A DNA stretch of 64,000 nt from Breviolum minutum Mf 1.05b.01 (taxonomy: Eukaryota > Sar > Dinophyceae > Suessiales > Symbiodiniaceae): NCBI GenBank assembly GCA_000507305.1, contig DF239025.1, positions 49,853-113,852 of the forward strand, written 5' to 3'. A program made the position numbers and the translations under genes. How positions within the stretch are numbered: the stretch's first letter is position 1; every line of letters begins with the position of its first letter. The notes under the pieces are model-generated. The model was given only the letters and a program-made list of their open reading frames with translations. It searched no databases and was not told where the DNA came from. This document shows, piece by piece, positions 1 through 12,368 of this stretch.

Positions 1-1240
1 CAAACCTTTACGAGGGAAAATGTTCGGGGAAGGCTGGCCGAAATCAACGGTCCTGAAAAGAAAGCTGAACTGACTTGGAAGTGTTTTTTTTGCTAGCCTT
101 GCGCCATATATAAACAACAAAACATTCAAAAAAACAGGTGTATATACCACTTAGTCTCCCAACCAACATGTTTGGCAGCTTTTTTTTGGTGCTGTTTCAT
201 GTCCCTTCTCATCCTAACCTCTGTGATAGTGCCTTTTTTGAAATCTGTCCAGCAAAAAAAATACATCTATCAGGTTAAACCAGTCATTGAAAGGAAACAA
301 TTGTCTTCTGTAGTATACCATCTTAATCTTAATTAACATTTGTGTCAGGTCGTTTTTGCAGCTACTTTATCAGGGACTGTAAACTGTCTTCTTGCTTCCC
401 CAAAAAGAATCTGTATGGAATATTTGTCATCCAAACATATCCCAAAACTTTCAAAGTTGCCTTCGTAGAAATGAGTGAGTCACAGAAGGACCTTGCCCTC
501 CGAAGCGATCTTTCTACTTGATGAACATTTGGTTTTGCACTTGATCACTTAATTGTAAGGTTGTCCATCAAGCATTAGAAATCATTAGTAAATAGAACTA
601 ATGACATATATCTATATTTCACTTTCCCTTGAACAAAAGCTCCTCTTTCTGTAATTCCCATGTTCAAGTAATCTTTGAAAAGCTAACAGATTGAAGTTAA
701 GTATTACTTGGAGTGCTGACCCAGGATACATCCAGAGAGTTTGCTAGAAAAATCAAACGCACCCAATCTTTGCAACACAAAGACATGGATATTCCACGTT
801 GAATCCAAACCCTCTCAAAAAAAAATGGCTGGTTCACACTAGGGATTCTGACAATGGACTATGCGTAACATAATCCCCAACGTAAACAAAGGTGTAACAT
901 TTCATCCCCTAAAACGAACCCAAAATTGAAACAGTATGTTACGTCTTTTTGATTTCTTGTATGTTACGTCTTGCTCCAAAAAACATGCGTTCCAAAATCC
1001 GGCATCGATCGCCAGCTAAGCACCTCATAAGATCAGGGTGTTTCCATTGCAGAAAAATCATTTAATCCAAGGTCATACAGGATTTAAGGCGCCTATCGAC
1101 TTGGATTGATTTTTGTTTGAACTTGGAAAACAAATTCCAAACACATTCACCCAAATTGTGTTTTTTTAATGAGATTTACCATGGTAGAATCCGCCAAAAA
1201 TCACCTTAAACACACATTCAAGATGAACAATAGCCTTCCG

Positions 1241-1346
1241 CCTCCCTAAAACTAACAGTTTACTCCTGAAAATAGGCAACCACCACCAAAAAAGTCTTTC
1301 AACCATCACATTTCAGAGGCGAGCTGTTGGTTAGTTTTATGGAGTG
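1241..1346. repeat. MITE-like palindrome, family R6
   Basis: CCTCCCTAAAACTAACAG at the left and the mirror GTTAGTTTTATGGAG at the right, with AAATAGGC near the left end. Confidence 0.6.
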
Positions 1347-2054
1347 GAAGGTCTGTTGTTCATGAACCAAAGTACTAACCAAACTGCCCAAAGTCTAGTT
1401 TTCCCCATGGGATATACCTAAAGTTTGCCAAGGCTATAGGTGGTGGTTTCAACTCTGAAAAGTATGCTCTAATTGGACCATTTCCCCAAATTTTAGGGGT
1501 GAAACAAAAATTGAAACCATCTTACCTGAATCAAATAGCTCACCCTATTTTTTTTGTGAAACCTTCTGGTGACATTTCCTAAATTCCATTCCTATAAAAG
1601 TACCAGAACGCCCAACAACAAAAAAACATCAGGAACGCCTTTGGAAGCAATGTTGTAAGATGAAACCCACCACAGCCGCAACGCCTCGGCCAGTGGAAAA
1701 TGCTGACAGTCGCTGATTGAAAGCCTAGATATCCAGGCGAATACCTCCTGCTTGGATTTTCATAAGATGCTTGGTAAAAGTTCCAAAAATATCTTCCCAA
1801 ACGGTGAAAGATGATGATGTTCATCCCATGGGTCCCTCGAATCCAATAAAAAACACAAATCCAAGCCTAAGGTTTTAGGTACCCTCCAATTTACCTAACA
1901 TGGCGATTGCTGGAAATTCACCGAATTTCCAATAGGACCTACATCGAGGTTTCGCTATGTTAGTTTACAGGTAAAACCGGTATGTTTCAAGTTGGGAGGA
2001 CGGATTGGAACGAATGAAGCCCCAAACCTTTTTGTCAAGATAAAGGCCTTCTAT

Positions 2055-2168
2055 TTGGTGGTTTCAAACCAACCCACCCATCTGAAAAATATGCGCAAGT
2101 CAAGTTTGGATCATTTCCCCCAAGGATCGGGATGAACATTAAAAAATGATTGAGTTGCCACCACCTAG
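2055..2168. repeat. MITE-like repeat, family R2
   Basis: Family R2 runs from TTGGTGGTTTCAA through ATCTGAAAAATATG and GGATCATTTCCCC to CCACCACCTAG; only the outer 15 bases are inverted. A degenerate copy lies just upstream at 1438-1527. Confidence 0.7.
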
Positions 2169-2703
2169 CCTATAAAAGTAGTCTTTTCCCACGAATCCTC
2201 ACGTGAACGGTAGGTATGACTGGAAGATTGGCCACTGGATGATGACTTTCGGAATGGATCCAACCCCCCAGGCAGGGACCGACCTAACTTAGTGGCACGA
2301 TTTTCCGGCCAAAAAAAATGTGGCTCAACTTTAGGGTCATTTTAATGCAAAGTCAAACTTGGATTTGGACCCTATTTTTTGTTATAGGGATAATGAAGTC
2401 GCCCAGCATCAAAAGCCGTTTTAACCAAGCAAATGTAGTGTAGATGGCTAGGGTTGAGCCAATGAACATATCAGTTGGTGGGTATTTGTGGTGGTGGTTG
2501 ATTAGCATTGCAAACATATCTCCAAGTGATATATAATTCCCTTTTTTTCGGGGATTCCGAATTCTACTTAGGTTTCAACCACCACAATCAACCACCAACC
2601 CATATTAGTTGCAACAACATCTCAATCTGTACCGGCCCTCTATCTTAATCTATGCGAAGTGATGACCAAATGGGCAACTGTATGGCGAACTTTTTGAACC
2701 GCC

Positions 2704-2837
2704 TACTTGGATGTCCTATGAACTTAAAAAATGGTTAGCAAATGGGTTATAACCTACTTAGAAATTAAATGGGATATATGGGGGTTATAACCCAATTGCT
2801 AACCTTTGATCCTAACTTCCAACAGGACATTCAAGTA
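2704..2837. repeat. MITE-like palindrome, family R3
   Basis: Ends TACTTGGATGTCC / GGACATTCAAGTA, with an inner inverted pair around GGTTATAACC. This is a complete copy. Confidence 0.75.
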
Positions 2838-3369
2838 GTTGAAAGTTGAAAACGCTGATCCATCATACATTGGGATGCCACTTATGCTGCCAGTGGAAAA
2901 TGTGAAGTTTTGTGATCAAAGCCTCTATCACAGGGGCGGTTGCTCACACACCGAACTACAGCAAACGCCTTTTCAATTTCATATAACAATAACGAACTTG
3001 TCCAACGGCTTTAGAGCAAGCCCCCGCAAACCTTTTGTAAATGTGATGCGTTATCCCTCAATGTAAATAGAATTACAGCAGGATTGTAAGCTTTTTTGGG
3101 TTCAATAAATCAATCTCCCTTCTGCAATAAGTCCTTCAGCATCACAAAACAAGTATCTAGATGAAACCCATCGTTCCAAGCCTCTTTTAGGATCTTTCAT
3201 AACAGGATTATGTATAGGTTGGGTCTACCCCTCAACCGGTCGCAGTGGCAAATTAAATGAAGGTTTATAGCGATTTCCGTGCTAAAAATGCAATCATCCT
3301 GGCGGTGACTGGCATGTTGGGTGGGGGGGTACCCCTCCAAACTTTTTAATGACTGCTCAACCTATCCCC

Positions 3370-3665
3370 CCTCACCTAGGCAGGCTGTATATAATCTTTA
3401 AAAATTAAACATATAAAAATAGAATATAATATTCAATATTCAATTATTTTGAAATAATCATAACAAAACATAAAATATTCGATATTTAATCAGTTTAAAT
3501 AATTAAAATAGAAAATTATTTTCATGTTTATTTTTGTTTCACATATATATTAAAATTTTATTTAATATTAATATTATTTTATGCTATTTATTTCTATATG
3601 TTTGAAATATTTTTCAATACTTAGTTTTATATTTATCATCTTAATCAATTTATTTATCTCAAGAA
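3370..3665. other. AT-rich island
   Basis: Almost 300 bases of mostly A and T (runs such as TATTCAATATTCAATTATTT) with no repeat-family landmark. This is sharply different from the flanking sequence. It has no coding potential. It could be an organelle-derived insert, a matrix-attachment-like region or decayed satellite. Confidence 0.6.
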
Positions 3666-3735
3666 GTGTAGTTGACGGCTGTACAGGTCACTGTTGCTAA
3701 ATAAAAAGGGAAACATCTGGCAGGGCTCAACACCT

Positions 3736-4062
3736 CTAAGCATTGTCTCTCCATTCCTTGAGCTGTGCTGTCAACTCTACCTGAGCTTTGCTGACCTGAG
3801 CTTTGGATGCTGCCATGTCATGCATCGTAGCATGCCAGCCCCACAAACCATTGATATTTCTTTGCCAGGAATTCTGCTGGTTGGACAGCGTCAGGCTCAA
3901 GAGCTTTTTGAAGCAGTCCGGCCCGAGACACACCGACCGGCCACACTCCAAGTTTCGGAAGCAGATATCAGTGTGATATGGCCTAAGGGAAACCAAAGGG
4001 TTAATAAGCCTCGAATAAGGCCTTACTTCTGAAGGGAGTAGGTTCGGGTCGGGTTGCTCCAA
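3736..4062 (-). CDS. Exon-like island, unknown protein
   Basis: The minus strand reads 108 open codons in GC-richer sequence. It has CLGPDCFKKLLSLTLSNQQN, then a tryptophan-rich part, and a helical end ASKAQVSKAQVELTAQLKEW before a stop at 3736. Candidate donors GTCAGC and GTAGAG occur inside the helical end. The composition and the Cys/Trp pattern look coding. The plus strand is open too but reads less like protein. It may be a last exon. Function unknown. Confidence 0.35.
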   Translation of the reverse strand: MEQPDPNLLPSEVRPYSRLINPLVSLRPYHTDICFRNLECGRSVCLGPDCFKKLLSLTLSNQQNSWQRNINGLWGWHATMHDMAASKAQVSKAQVELTAQLKEWRDNA

Positions 4063-4630
4063 TCAGCTAATGGCTACTTGTTGGTTTGGAGCCCGGTGGT
4101 TTGGATTCCTGGGATCCCCTCATAAAAAGGGATTATTACGTAGGTCACCCGATTCGAATCCCAAACCACCGGGCCCCAAACAATTACAGTAGCCATTAGC
4201 TGAGTGATTCAAATGGACCTATATGATTCCAGGATCATCCCATTTTTTACTTGTAAGTGGTTAATAACCATTTGGCTAGTAAAAGTCCCCAAACTGGGTT
4301 TTCCCCCAACATTCGCTGATCCCAATTTTTCACGTCCGACGTCCGTCCAAGGTACAAAAACCTAAGAGTGTAGGACATGCGAGGCGCACCAACTGCCAAT
4401 CCTGGTGGTGTTGAGAGTGACCGTGGAGATGTGCAGGAAAATATTCCCACAACTACAGGCACCCTACGAAAGCTTGTTGTAAGTGAATTTATCCCCAAAG
4501 CCTATAAGGTGGGTCCCTACTAGTTATAAATGGAGTTATCACCCCTAAAAGTAGGGGTTTTGATGTCACAAACTCGCAGCCTCGGAGAGTCTGGGAACCC
4601 TTAAACATCTACAAGATATGACTGGAAGAC

Positions 4631-4745
4631 TACTTGGATGTCCCGTTGGAAGTTTGTAAACGGGTTATATCCCTAATATACCCCGTGTATAAGTAGGTTA
4701 TAACCCATTTACTAACCATTTACTAACTTCCAACAGGGAATATGT
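4631..4745. repeat. MITE-like palindrome, family R3, right end truncated
   Basis: It opens with TACTTGGATGTCCCGTTGGA and mirrors as AACTTCCAACAGGGA, but the final CAAGTA is missing. Confidence 0.7.
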
Positions 4746-4876
4746 AAACCCCATTCAACATCGTTCAACTGTTTTGTAAAAAAACGACAGTACACTCCTT
4801 CAATCAGCCATTTCGGACCATGACATAAAGAATTATAATCTGCATTTTTCGAACTAAAATTTGTAATCCTCCAAAA

Positions 4877-4971
4877 CTAGTTGGGTGTTTCAACCTGAAA
4901 AAATATTAGCCAAATTGGATCATTTCCCCCATATGGGATGAAACTAAACAATAATTGAAACCACCACCTAG
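4877..4971. repeat. MITE-like repeat, family R2
   Basis: CTAGTTGGGTGTTTCAACC at the left and TTGAAACCACCACCTAG at the right, with the ATTGGATCATTTCCCC core. Confidence 0.7.
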
Positions 4972-5515
4972 TTCAGTTCGTGAGGGAAAGCCACACAAAG
5001 GGTTGATGAATTTATGGTGCTCCAGTCATATCTTGTTAAATGCTTCGGTATTTGGACTACACTCCTTGAAACTAACAGTTCGCACCTGAAAAAAAAGGTC
5101 TTAAAAGCCCCATTTGGGGCTTTCCGGCCTCGAAAAAAGTCAACCATCCAGCCATCCAGGTTTACAACCCCACTCGCTGGCTTCATTTTCAGTTATTTTT
5201 AGGGCTCAAACTTGGATCGGGAAAAAAAGTGATCGGAAAGTTGCAAGGTTCACATCCCCCCGTGGTTTTTTGTTCATCACACCTCAACCAAAAACGGGTG
5301 AAACATGACCATATCATGTCCTTATAGGTTTGCGAAATGGTTGGACAAAAAATCCAAAGAAATCTTCTCCCGAATGGCCCATTTTTGTTTCATGGCGATG
5401 GATTTCATCCCTTTGATGTGATAGATCGAATTTTCGTAACAAATTCACCTTTGACAAATATGCAAATCCAAGGTAATAGTATATAAGTTGGGTTAAAACA
5501 TATTATAAACCAATT

Positions 5516-5616
5516 CCAGGTGATTCAAAGTGACCTTTTTATCCCCGATTTGGAATTCACTTAACCTTTCAAGGGGTCACTTAACCATCCCAAAAAGGTC
5601 ACTTTGAATCGCCTGG
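5516..5616. repeat. MITE-like palindrome, family R1
   Basis: Ends CCAGGTGATTCAAAGTGACC and GGTCACTTTGAATCGCCTGG, one mismatch over 20 bases. The interior contains GGTCACTTAACC-type repeats. Confidence 0.8.
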
Positions 5617-6548
5617 TTTAGGGGTTTTGCCAACCAACTAACAGGGGGAGAGAGAGATTATATATATAGTTATAACCCAACTCAACTTAAAACTGATCCA
5701 AGCAAAATAACTCCACCTGAAATAACATGTTTCACCCCCTCCCCTCAGTTCCGTCGAGCCTGAAAGACCTTGCCAGGCGATTTCTCTGACACCGAACTTG
5801 GGGGGTAGGTGAGTCACTTTCCATCCATTGAGTCATCCTGGTTGTTCTCATGTTTCTGTGAAAAGAATCCCCACATAACTGGGTAGTTGTTCATCCATTA
5901 TGTACCCTAAATAACCAAGGATTTTTCATGGAAACAACAAATCTCATTTTTTGAAGCCACAGATCAAACTTTAGGGCATTTACAACCGAAAGGATCCACC
6001 TACAAGGATGCTGGCACTTCGCTTAGATTTGCGACTGTTTGGTGGCTGAAAAAAAGGTTCGAAATATATTTTCCAAAATGGTGGTTGTTCGTTGTTCATG
6101 GTGATTTACCATGATAGAATCCGTAAGAAATCACCTAAAACGAAACAAATCCAAGTTAACCATCCATTGGTACCGAGAAAATCTCCGCAACCAGTTGATC
6201 CAATCTATTTCTTTGAGCCAACCTAAATTCCTGAAAACAATGCCCATGTTTTGGAGAAATTCACACAAAGCAACTACAAAAAACAGCTACGACCTGGACC
6301 TTTGGCTGGCAAATGGGGCCGTTGTTGGTGAGTCTCAATTCAGTATCCCTTAGGGTAAAAATGACACCCTGACTGAAAGGTGCTGGTAAAACAACATTTT
6401 TATTAGTCTTTCTTAAGGGTTTATCCATCAAACAGCTGACGTCAACAGGCCATGAATCCAACTGTTGAACAATCCCATAGCATCCATGTATGATATATTT
6501 ACCTACATTTACCACATTTCACCATTGAAAAAAATACAAATGTAGTAG

Positions 6549-6657
6549 CTAGTTGGTGGTTTCAACCCATTTGAAAAATATGCTCGTCAAAATAATGGGA
6601 ATCTTTTTCAGGTAGGGGTGAAAATAAAAAAAAATATTTGAGCTGCCACCAGCCAGG
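6549..6657. repeat. MITE-like repeat, family R2
   Basis: CTAGTTGGTGGTTTCAACCC at the left and a slightly eroded GCCACCAGCCAGG at the right, with the core TAGGGGTGAAAATAAAAA. Confidence 0.7.
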
Positions 6658-6819
6658 TAGGTAAGTATACCAGTCCCATGGATCCTATGGGAATGGCAAG
6701 ACACCGAAGACCTTGAGATCCCCTGACCCACACCACGGGTGGAAGAAGAACGCCACCGGACCCGCCATTGTGATCTTCGTAGCCATAGTAACTGGGATAC
6801 CTGGCAGCTCGGGAACCAC

Positions 6820-7000
6820 CAGGTTATAATAACCATGGTCCAATGGTGATCGTAAGTCCCCCCCTAACTGGGATTATTCCCCTTCTAAATTGGGCTAAAT
6901 GGCTGGTTAACTGGGGTTATTCCCCTTCCAAATTGGGCTTTTCATGGCTTATAAAATGGAGGTATTTAACTATACTCAGCAACTGGGATGATCCTCCAAG
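6820..7000. repeat. MITE-like repeat, family R4, left end eroded
   Basis: It ends with CTGGGATGATCCTCCAAG. The interior repeats GGGTTATTCCCCTTC twice. The left terminus is poorly kept. Confidence 0.5.
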
Positions 7001-7454
7001 TGGGGAGGATATTTGGTGGAAAAATACCAGGAATAACATCCAGTCACACCGGGACCTGGTTTTTGGATCTTGAGGTGAAATGGCTTGGGAAAGGGTTCCA
7101 AATTCACATCTCCTCACCAGGTATGACTGCTGGAAACCTTGATGATGAGGGAATAAAATTTACCTAGGGGATCAAAAGGTCACTTTGAATCACCTGGTAC
7201 TTATATATACATTCCCTTTACCAAGTCACTGTCTCACGTAACATCATGTAACGGAACATGTAACGAAAGTTTCTAAGCTCCATTTTTCCAACCCTAGGAA
7301 TCATTCGGTTTTCGAATAGATGGGTTTGAATGTCTATAGCAGGGGATGTTTTTTTGGGGAGGTCCTCAAAATAACCAAGTTTGAGGTCTCAGGATTCTTA
7401 GGGAGCTACCGGACCCTCCCTGAAACAAACATTTTACCTGAAAATAGGCCATCA

Positions 7455-7555
7455 CCAGGTGATTCAAAGTGACTTTTGATCCCTTAGTTGGAGGTCACTT
7501 AATTTTTCCAAAAGGTCGCTTAACCATACCAAAAAGGTCACAAGGAATTGCCAGG
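7455..7555. repeat. MITE-like palindrome, family R1
   Basis: Left end CCAGGTGATTCAAAGTGAC. The right end is eroded to GGTCACAAGGAATTGCCAGG. A one-ended R1 piece lies nearby at 7166-7198. Confidence 0.7.
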
Positions 7556-8056
7556 CAATTGTTTTTTTTGTTGGGAACCTTTGAGATTGTGAGGAACGGT
7601 GAACATAACTGAGCATTAGCAGCCTGAATGTCGTATTTGTTTCTTCCATGAAGCCATATATCTCATAAAGGTGACAGAGTAAATTTCTAGGGCATCAACA
7701 AGAAAATATGGACCTGGCAAAAACCCAACATCATGTCTCCAAATTACCCTAGTCTTCGAAAATCCTCCAGTCATAACTTGTGACTACGTGGGTGATTCTT
7801 AAATTGTGGTACCCCCAAAACACCCTAAAATGATCATTTTTTAGTAGGAAAACCCATGTTTGTTGGGGAAAACCCACATTTTAGGAAAACACCGACGTCT
7901 TTTGTTTTGGACTCCCTATAGGGCCTTTCGCCTCAGGAGGTGTGAAAGTGGGTTCGGAGCACACCTCCAAGGTATGACAGGTATGACTGCCGAAGTCTGA
8001 GACCAATGCCCCAACCAAGACCAGACCCCAAACCCATAGCCCCAGGTGGAATTTTA

Positions 8057-8192
8057 CTTAGAGGTTCAGGATACTGGATGTAACTGGTTATATGTACGTT
8101 TATAACCCTGGATTTGGGGACATAAAACCCACTTATAGAGGTTATAATCCTGGTTACTATCCACGTATCCTAAGTATCCTGAACCTCTAAGT
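8057..8192. repeat. MITE-like palindrome, family R5
   Basis: Ends CTTAGAGGTTCAGGATACT and AGTATCCTGAACCTCTAAG are exact inverted copies of 19 bases. The interior has GGTTATA-type repeats. Same family as 14119-14264, in the opposite orientation. Confidence 0.85.
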
Positions 8193-9354
8193 ATCCCCTC
8201 GTATCCCTCCAGCCTGGAATACGCTGTCAGATAGTCATTGCGACTGAGCACTAGCAGCCTGAAGTCGTGAGATTCGACAGCATTCTTTCTGTGTCTGCTT
8301 GACTCTTGGATGATCTTTTCCAAGAAGAAAAATGATTGGCTGCCCACAAATGTTTGATTTGATGGTGATTCAAGTTAAAAAGAAAAACAAGTAAGAACAT
8401 TTCCCAAAGAGTGGTTCATTCTTGATGCTTTACAATGATAGTAAGCCAAAATCACCAAAGCTTGTGATTCCCACCAACTAGTCAAAATTCAACTTTATAA
8501 CCCCCCCACAAAAACTCGCGGCACCGCGAAGGTTTTTTCACCAGAGCTTTAAACAAATCAAATTTGGAAATTTCCATGTTTTCACGTGTTCTAACTTGTC
8601 GGAGCCTTTTGTGGTCGGGTGTAGGTACTATAACATATCTGAAATGGATCATCTTTCACCAAGCTGGATTTGTTGTGAAAAGTGCTGGTGGATTCTGTTG
8701 AAGTTTGGATAATGAACTTCATCAAAAAACACATTATTAAAGGCATGTTTTTGTTTAGAGATTTGTTTTGAAATAACCCCTTCAAAGTTGTTTCATACCA
8801 AAAACCTTGCGTTAAAAAAAACATAACCCAGATGCTCCATCTATGGATTATTTGCCTACATGAAAGGTTTTCACAAATTGCCACATGAACTTCTTGGTAA
8901 ATGGCGGCTGGTAAATCTGCCCATCCCATGGAGCATTTGGGTAATGTTCACAAGGTCAGGTGTAGCGGCTCGCTCCTTCTAACATATCCAACCGACCCTC
9001 CCAACCCAACAGTAACGACCAGTCAACCTACCCCCATGTGAGGTACCCTTACAAGAGAAATAGAGCCCCTTAATACGATTAATTATGGGTTTATTAAGCT
9101 TACACAGCCTACTTTCGGACCCGGCTGAAGGTCTCAAGGGGTCCAAACACCTATTCAAAAGGTATGACTGGAGGATATCAGGAAGACCACGGTATGGACA
9201 AAAATTCTTTGAAGAGGCTCTCTAGACGTCTAGTCAGACCTCCTGAGGTTTAATTTTTGAGATACGATTTATGGGTCCAGTCATATCTTCTCTTGGAGAT
9301 CATTTGGATGTCTAGGGACTATAGGCACCTGAAACTAAAGTATTCCATCTTCAG

Positions 9355-9461
9355 CGACTGGAACCATGCTGTGCCCCGTGCCATTGGAATGTCTGAGTGC
9401 TCCAAACCCCACGATGCATGGAACGAGGAAGTTGAGCTTTCCATGTCGAGGCCTCGTCCGA
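9355..9461 (+). CDS. Exon-like island, unknown protein
   Basis: It is flanked by an acceptor (CATCTTCAG) and a donor (CCGAG|GTTTGC) and reads DWNHAVPRAIGMSECSKPHD and onward in one frame. The minus strand is also open across the same GC-rich 110 bases, so strand is uncertain. No family recognised. Confidence 0.3.
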
Positions 9462-9610
9462 GGTTTGCTGCGCGGTTCTTTGAAATTCATGATAAGGCCT
9501 TATTAAATTCATTTCGGGAAACCATTGGTTAAGCTAAGCCCTGACCAGATGGCCGGCTATTTCTGGCCGCGGGGAGATGTTGGGGGGGGGTAGGTGGACT
9601 AGCCATGGGA

Positions 9611-9678
9611 ACCTGGTGACCTTTTTGGGTGAGGCTCGGAGGCTAGGGGTCATAAAAAGGTAGCTTGAATCACCTGGG
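9611..9678. repeat. Short degenerate family R1 copy
   Basis: ACCTGGTGACCTTTTTGG at the left and AGCTTGAATCACCTGGG at the right; the interior is deleted. Confidence 0.5.
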
Positions 9679-9764
9679 AGTCCGAAAGGCTCACTCACCC
9701 ATTTCGGACCATGAAATTTTTGAAGGTTTGAACCTGAACATATTTTTTCCTATTACATATTCTT

Positions 9765-9865
9765 CTGGTTGGTGGTTGAACCAACCCATCTGAAAAATAT
9801 TCGTCAAATTGGATCATCTCCCCAGGTAAGGGTGAAAATAAAAAATGTTTGAAACCACCACCTAG
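9765..9865. repeat. MITE-like repeat, family R2
   Basis: GTTGGTGGTTGAACC at the left and TTGAAACCACCACCTAG at the right; complete. Confidence 0.75.
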
Positions 9866-10297
9866 TCCTTTTGTTATCCCCAAAAGTTCAAACGTTGGCC
9901 ATTGGCTGACTGAGTAATAATTCACCAACCCCAATTGGACCCCAATCCCAATTAAGGCCTTTTCACTTAAGTGTGCGCTCCCATCCCCAGGACACAAACT
10001 CTCTCAATGTGGTGAACCCCACTTTTCAGGGGGCCATTTTGTTATGAGATTATGAGTCAGTTTAAGCCGGGGTCTTCAGCACATGTTTAAATTAGAATGT
10101 TTAATAGGTGAGTCAACCACAATTTATCCTCCCAAATTTATAGGTGTCATGATTTGACACCAGCCCCAGCCCCATGCCCTATCTTTTAACTTGGATTTGC
10201 CAAAAACAAGATGCTGGAAACAACAATTTCCAACGATGGGGTATCAAACATGTCTAACTTCATGGGATATTGCATTGCTATAACCATAATTACTAAT

Positions 10298-10392
10298 CTA
10301 GTTGGTGGTTTCAACCCCTTTGAAAAATATCAGTCAAAATGGGTCTTCCCCAAATAGGGGTGAAAAATCAAAAAAATGAAACCACCACCCAG
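10298..10392. repeat. MITE-like repeat, family R2
   Basis: CTAGTTGGTGGTTTCAACCC to GAAACCACCACCCAG. It abuts the minus-strand exon-like island at 10446. Confidence 0.75.
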
Positions 10393-10445
10393 TAATGGTA
10401 TTATTCGTGTTTTTTTTCTTGGATTTGCTTAGAGTAGTTGTAAAA

Positions 10446-10928
10446 AAATGGCCAATTTAACCTCTTCTGCACAGGTCAACGTGCCAATCGAATCAACGAG
10501 CTCATTTACTTGTTGGGCCACCGTCACTGGATTTGGTGCCGTAGCTTCAAACGTTCGCCGCGCCTCGTTCGCATCATCATCGAAGCCACCAAAGTACGAG
10601 CCTGCCACCATAGAGCTAAGATAGCCAGGCTTCGCGCGATGGAGGACGCCTGCTGCAATAGTGCCCAATGCTTGTGACAACACTCCCCCTGGTGCGACCT
10701 CGTCGTACGTCACAGTAGGCTTAACACCATTCGCTGGAACTCCGATAAGCACTGCCCAGTGCCCGAGTACGACCCCGAGAAATGGGGCTTGATCAGCAAC
10801 AGTCATGTCTTGGAGTGCCACTGGAGAGCCAAAGGCTCCAGCCGGCGCTTTTGCAGAATGACCAGCAGTGACATACAATCGAGGCTTGGCCTTGGGATTA
10901 CGGTCCGCGACAAGCGTCGCTGTATCCT
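10446..10928 (-). CDS. Exon-like island of about 160 codons, unknown protein
   Basis: The minus strand is open and GC-rich, reading from ATLVADRNPKAKPRLYVTAG through SYFGGFDDDANEARRTFEAT to LVDSIGTLTCAEE. A donor GAAGAG|GTTAAA lies near 10470 and a possible acceptor GATACAG near 10929. Both flanks are repeats (R2 at 10298, R7 piece at 10933), so this is a clean coding island of about 480 bp. Mixed hydrophobic, glycine-rich composition suggests a folded protein. I do not recognise it. Confidence 0.45.
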
Positions 10929-11090
10929 CAAATCTTCATGGTGATGAATCCCATAGTAGAATCCGAAAAAAAATCAAATATAATCAAATAAAAAACGCAA
11001 ATTCAAGGTGCGTCAACCACGACAGTGGAAAGTGTTACTTATTGTGACTTATCTCAGCATTGGGGGTTGTCGCTGAAAGAGGAACACTTT

Positions 11091-11188
11091 TAGTTGTTGG
11101 ATTCAACCCATCTGAAAAATATTAGCCCAAACGGGAATCTTCCCCAAATAGGAGTGAACAGAAAAAAATATTTGAAATCACCACCTAG
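11091..11188. repeat. MITE-like repeat, family R2
   Basis: TAGTTGTTGGATTCAACCC to TTTGAAATCACCACCTAG, with the standard core. Confidence 0.7.
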
Positions 11189-11557
11189 ACTTTGTTTGAC
11201 TCCCACCCCCTACTGGTTGGTGAAGACGGATCCATAAAAAATGAATGGCTCAATCCCCATTTTTCTTCTAGCCAGTAAATTCCCTTTTCCCCAGGCTTCC
11301 AAAAGGAGAGGAGGAATTGGACCCTCAAACAACCTACCTGAAAGACCTTTCACCTCAGCAGGTATGACTGGAAAACAAGGTATAGATATTGAAAAATATA
11401 AATATGTTAACTTTTCTAACTGATGTAGCTTGCATTAAAAAAAACACCAGGTTTTGAGGAAGTCGTTAATGAGACAAAAAAAATGCCGGCAACACAATAA
11501 TTCGGCGAGCTTAGATTTGCTTGTCGTTCAGTGCTTGGAAAAAAAACATATTCCCCA

Positions 11558-11659
11558 CCAGGTGATTCAAAGTGCCCTTTTCATCCCCTAGTTGGAGGTC
11601 ACTTAACCCCTTGAAAGGGTCACTTAACCATCCCAATAAGGTCACTTTGAATCACCAGG
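11558..11659. repeat. MITE-like palindrome, family R1
   Basis: Ends CCAGGTGATTCAAAGTG and CACTTTGAATCACCAGG. It is complete and close to the copy at 5516. Confidence 0.8.
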
Positions 11660-12020
11660 CAAATGGTGTTTTTTCATGGTGATTTACTATGTTAGAATCC
11701 GAACAAAAGAAAAAAAAATCACCCTGACGTATTTTTGACTTACTATGCTAGAATCCAGGGATTTACTCACCCAGACGAGGTGGAATGAACCACTGGATCA
11801 GAACACGATCGTGGCCAGTGAATCGTGACTGGGGCTATGACCCACCCACTTTTAACAGGAATAGATGGCACACAAATTGGGGATGCAGTACTAAACCAAC
11901 AACAATCCCCAGCTACTTTATAAAACTTAAGGTTGTTGCGTTCCCTTGCATAAAAATTATCTTCCCCAATTGTCGTTTGCACAACAGTCACGGATCTAGT
12001 TTGAGGGATCATCCATACTA

Positions 12021-12143
12021 CCCTCCCTAAAACTAACAGTTTGCCACTGAAAATAGGCCTTAACAAGAGGCGGAAAGTATAGGAAAGTAGTCTTCCAACC
12101 ATCCATTTTCAGGTGTAAACTCGCTGTTAGTCTCAGGGAAGGG
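12021..12143. repeat. MITE-like palindrome, family R6
   Basis: CCCTCCCTAAAACTAACAG at the left, CTGTTAGTCTCAGGGAAGGG at the right, interior AAATAGGCCTT. Confidence 0.7.
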
Positions 12144-12368
12144 TGAATACTTGGTTAACATCATACCCACTGTCCAATTGCCAACCATCCTTCCACAAAA
12201 TCGCACCAGGCCTGCCATGCCGCACATGAGTGAATCTACCATCAGCTAAGTGCCTCCCAGCGAAAGGCTGACGGATCAAACATAATTATTGACCCAAGAA
12301 GCATTGCTTGGAATTGTTTTTAGGTGAGGTTTTATCGAGGTAAAGCAGACGTTTGGGTTATTATACAG

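Larger units (their letters stand above)
1..3369. other. Non-coding, repeat-rich stretch
   Basis: Apart from the repeats listed (R6 at 1241, R2 at 1438 and 2055, R3 at 2704) I see no supportable exon. Open frames are short and cross repeat borders. Confidence 0.5.
4080..9350. other. Repeat-rich spacer
   Basis: It contains R1, R2, R3, R4 and R5 copies and R8 fragments. A 112-codon AT-rich minus frame at 8591-8929 does not look like protein. No gene can be supported. Confidence 0.45.
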
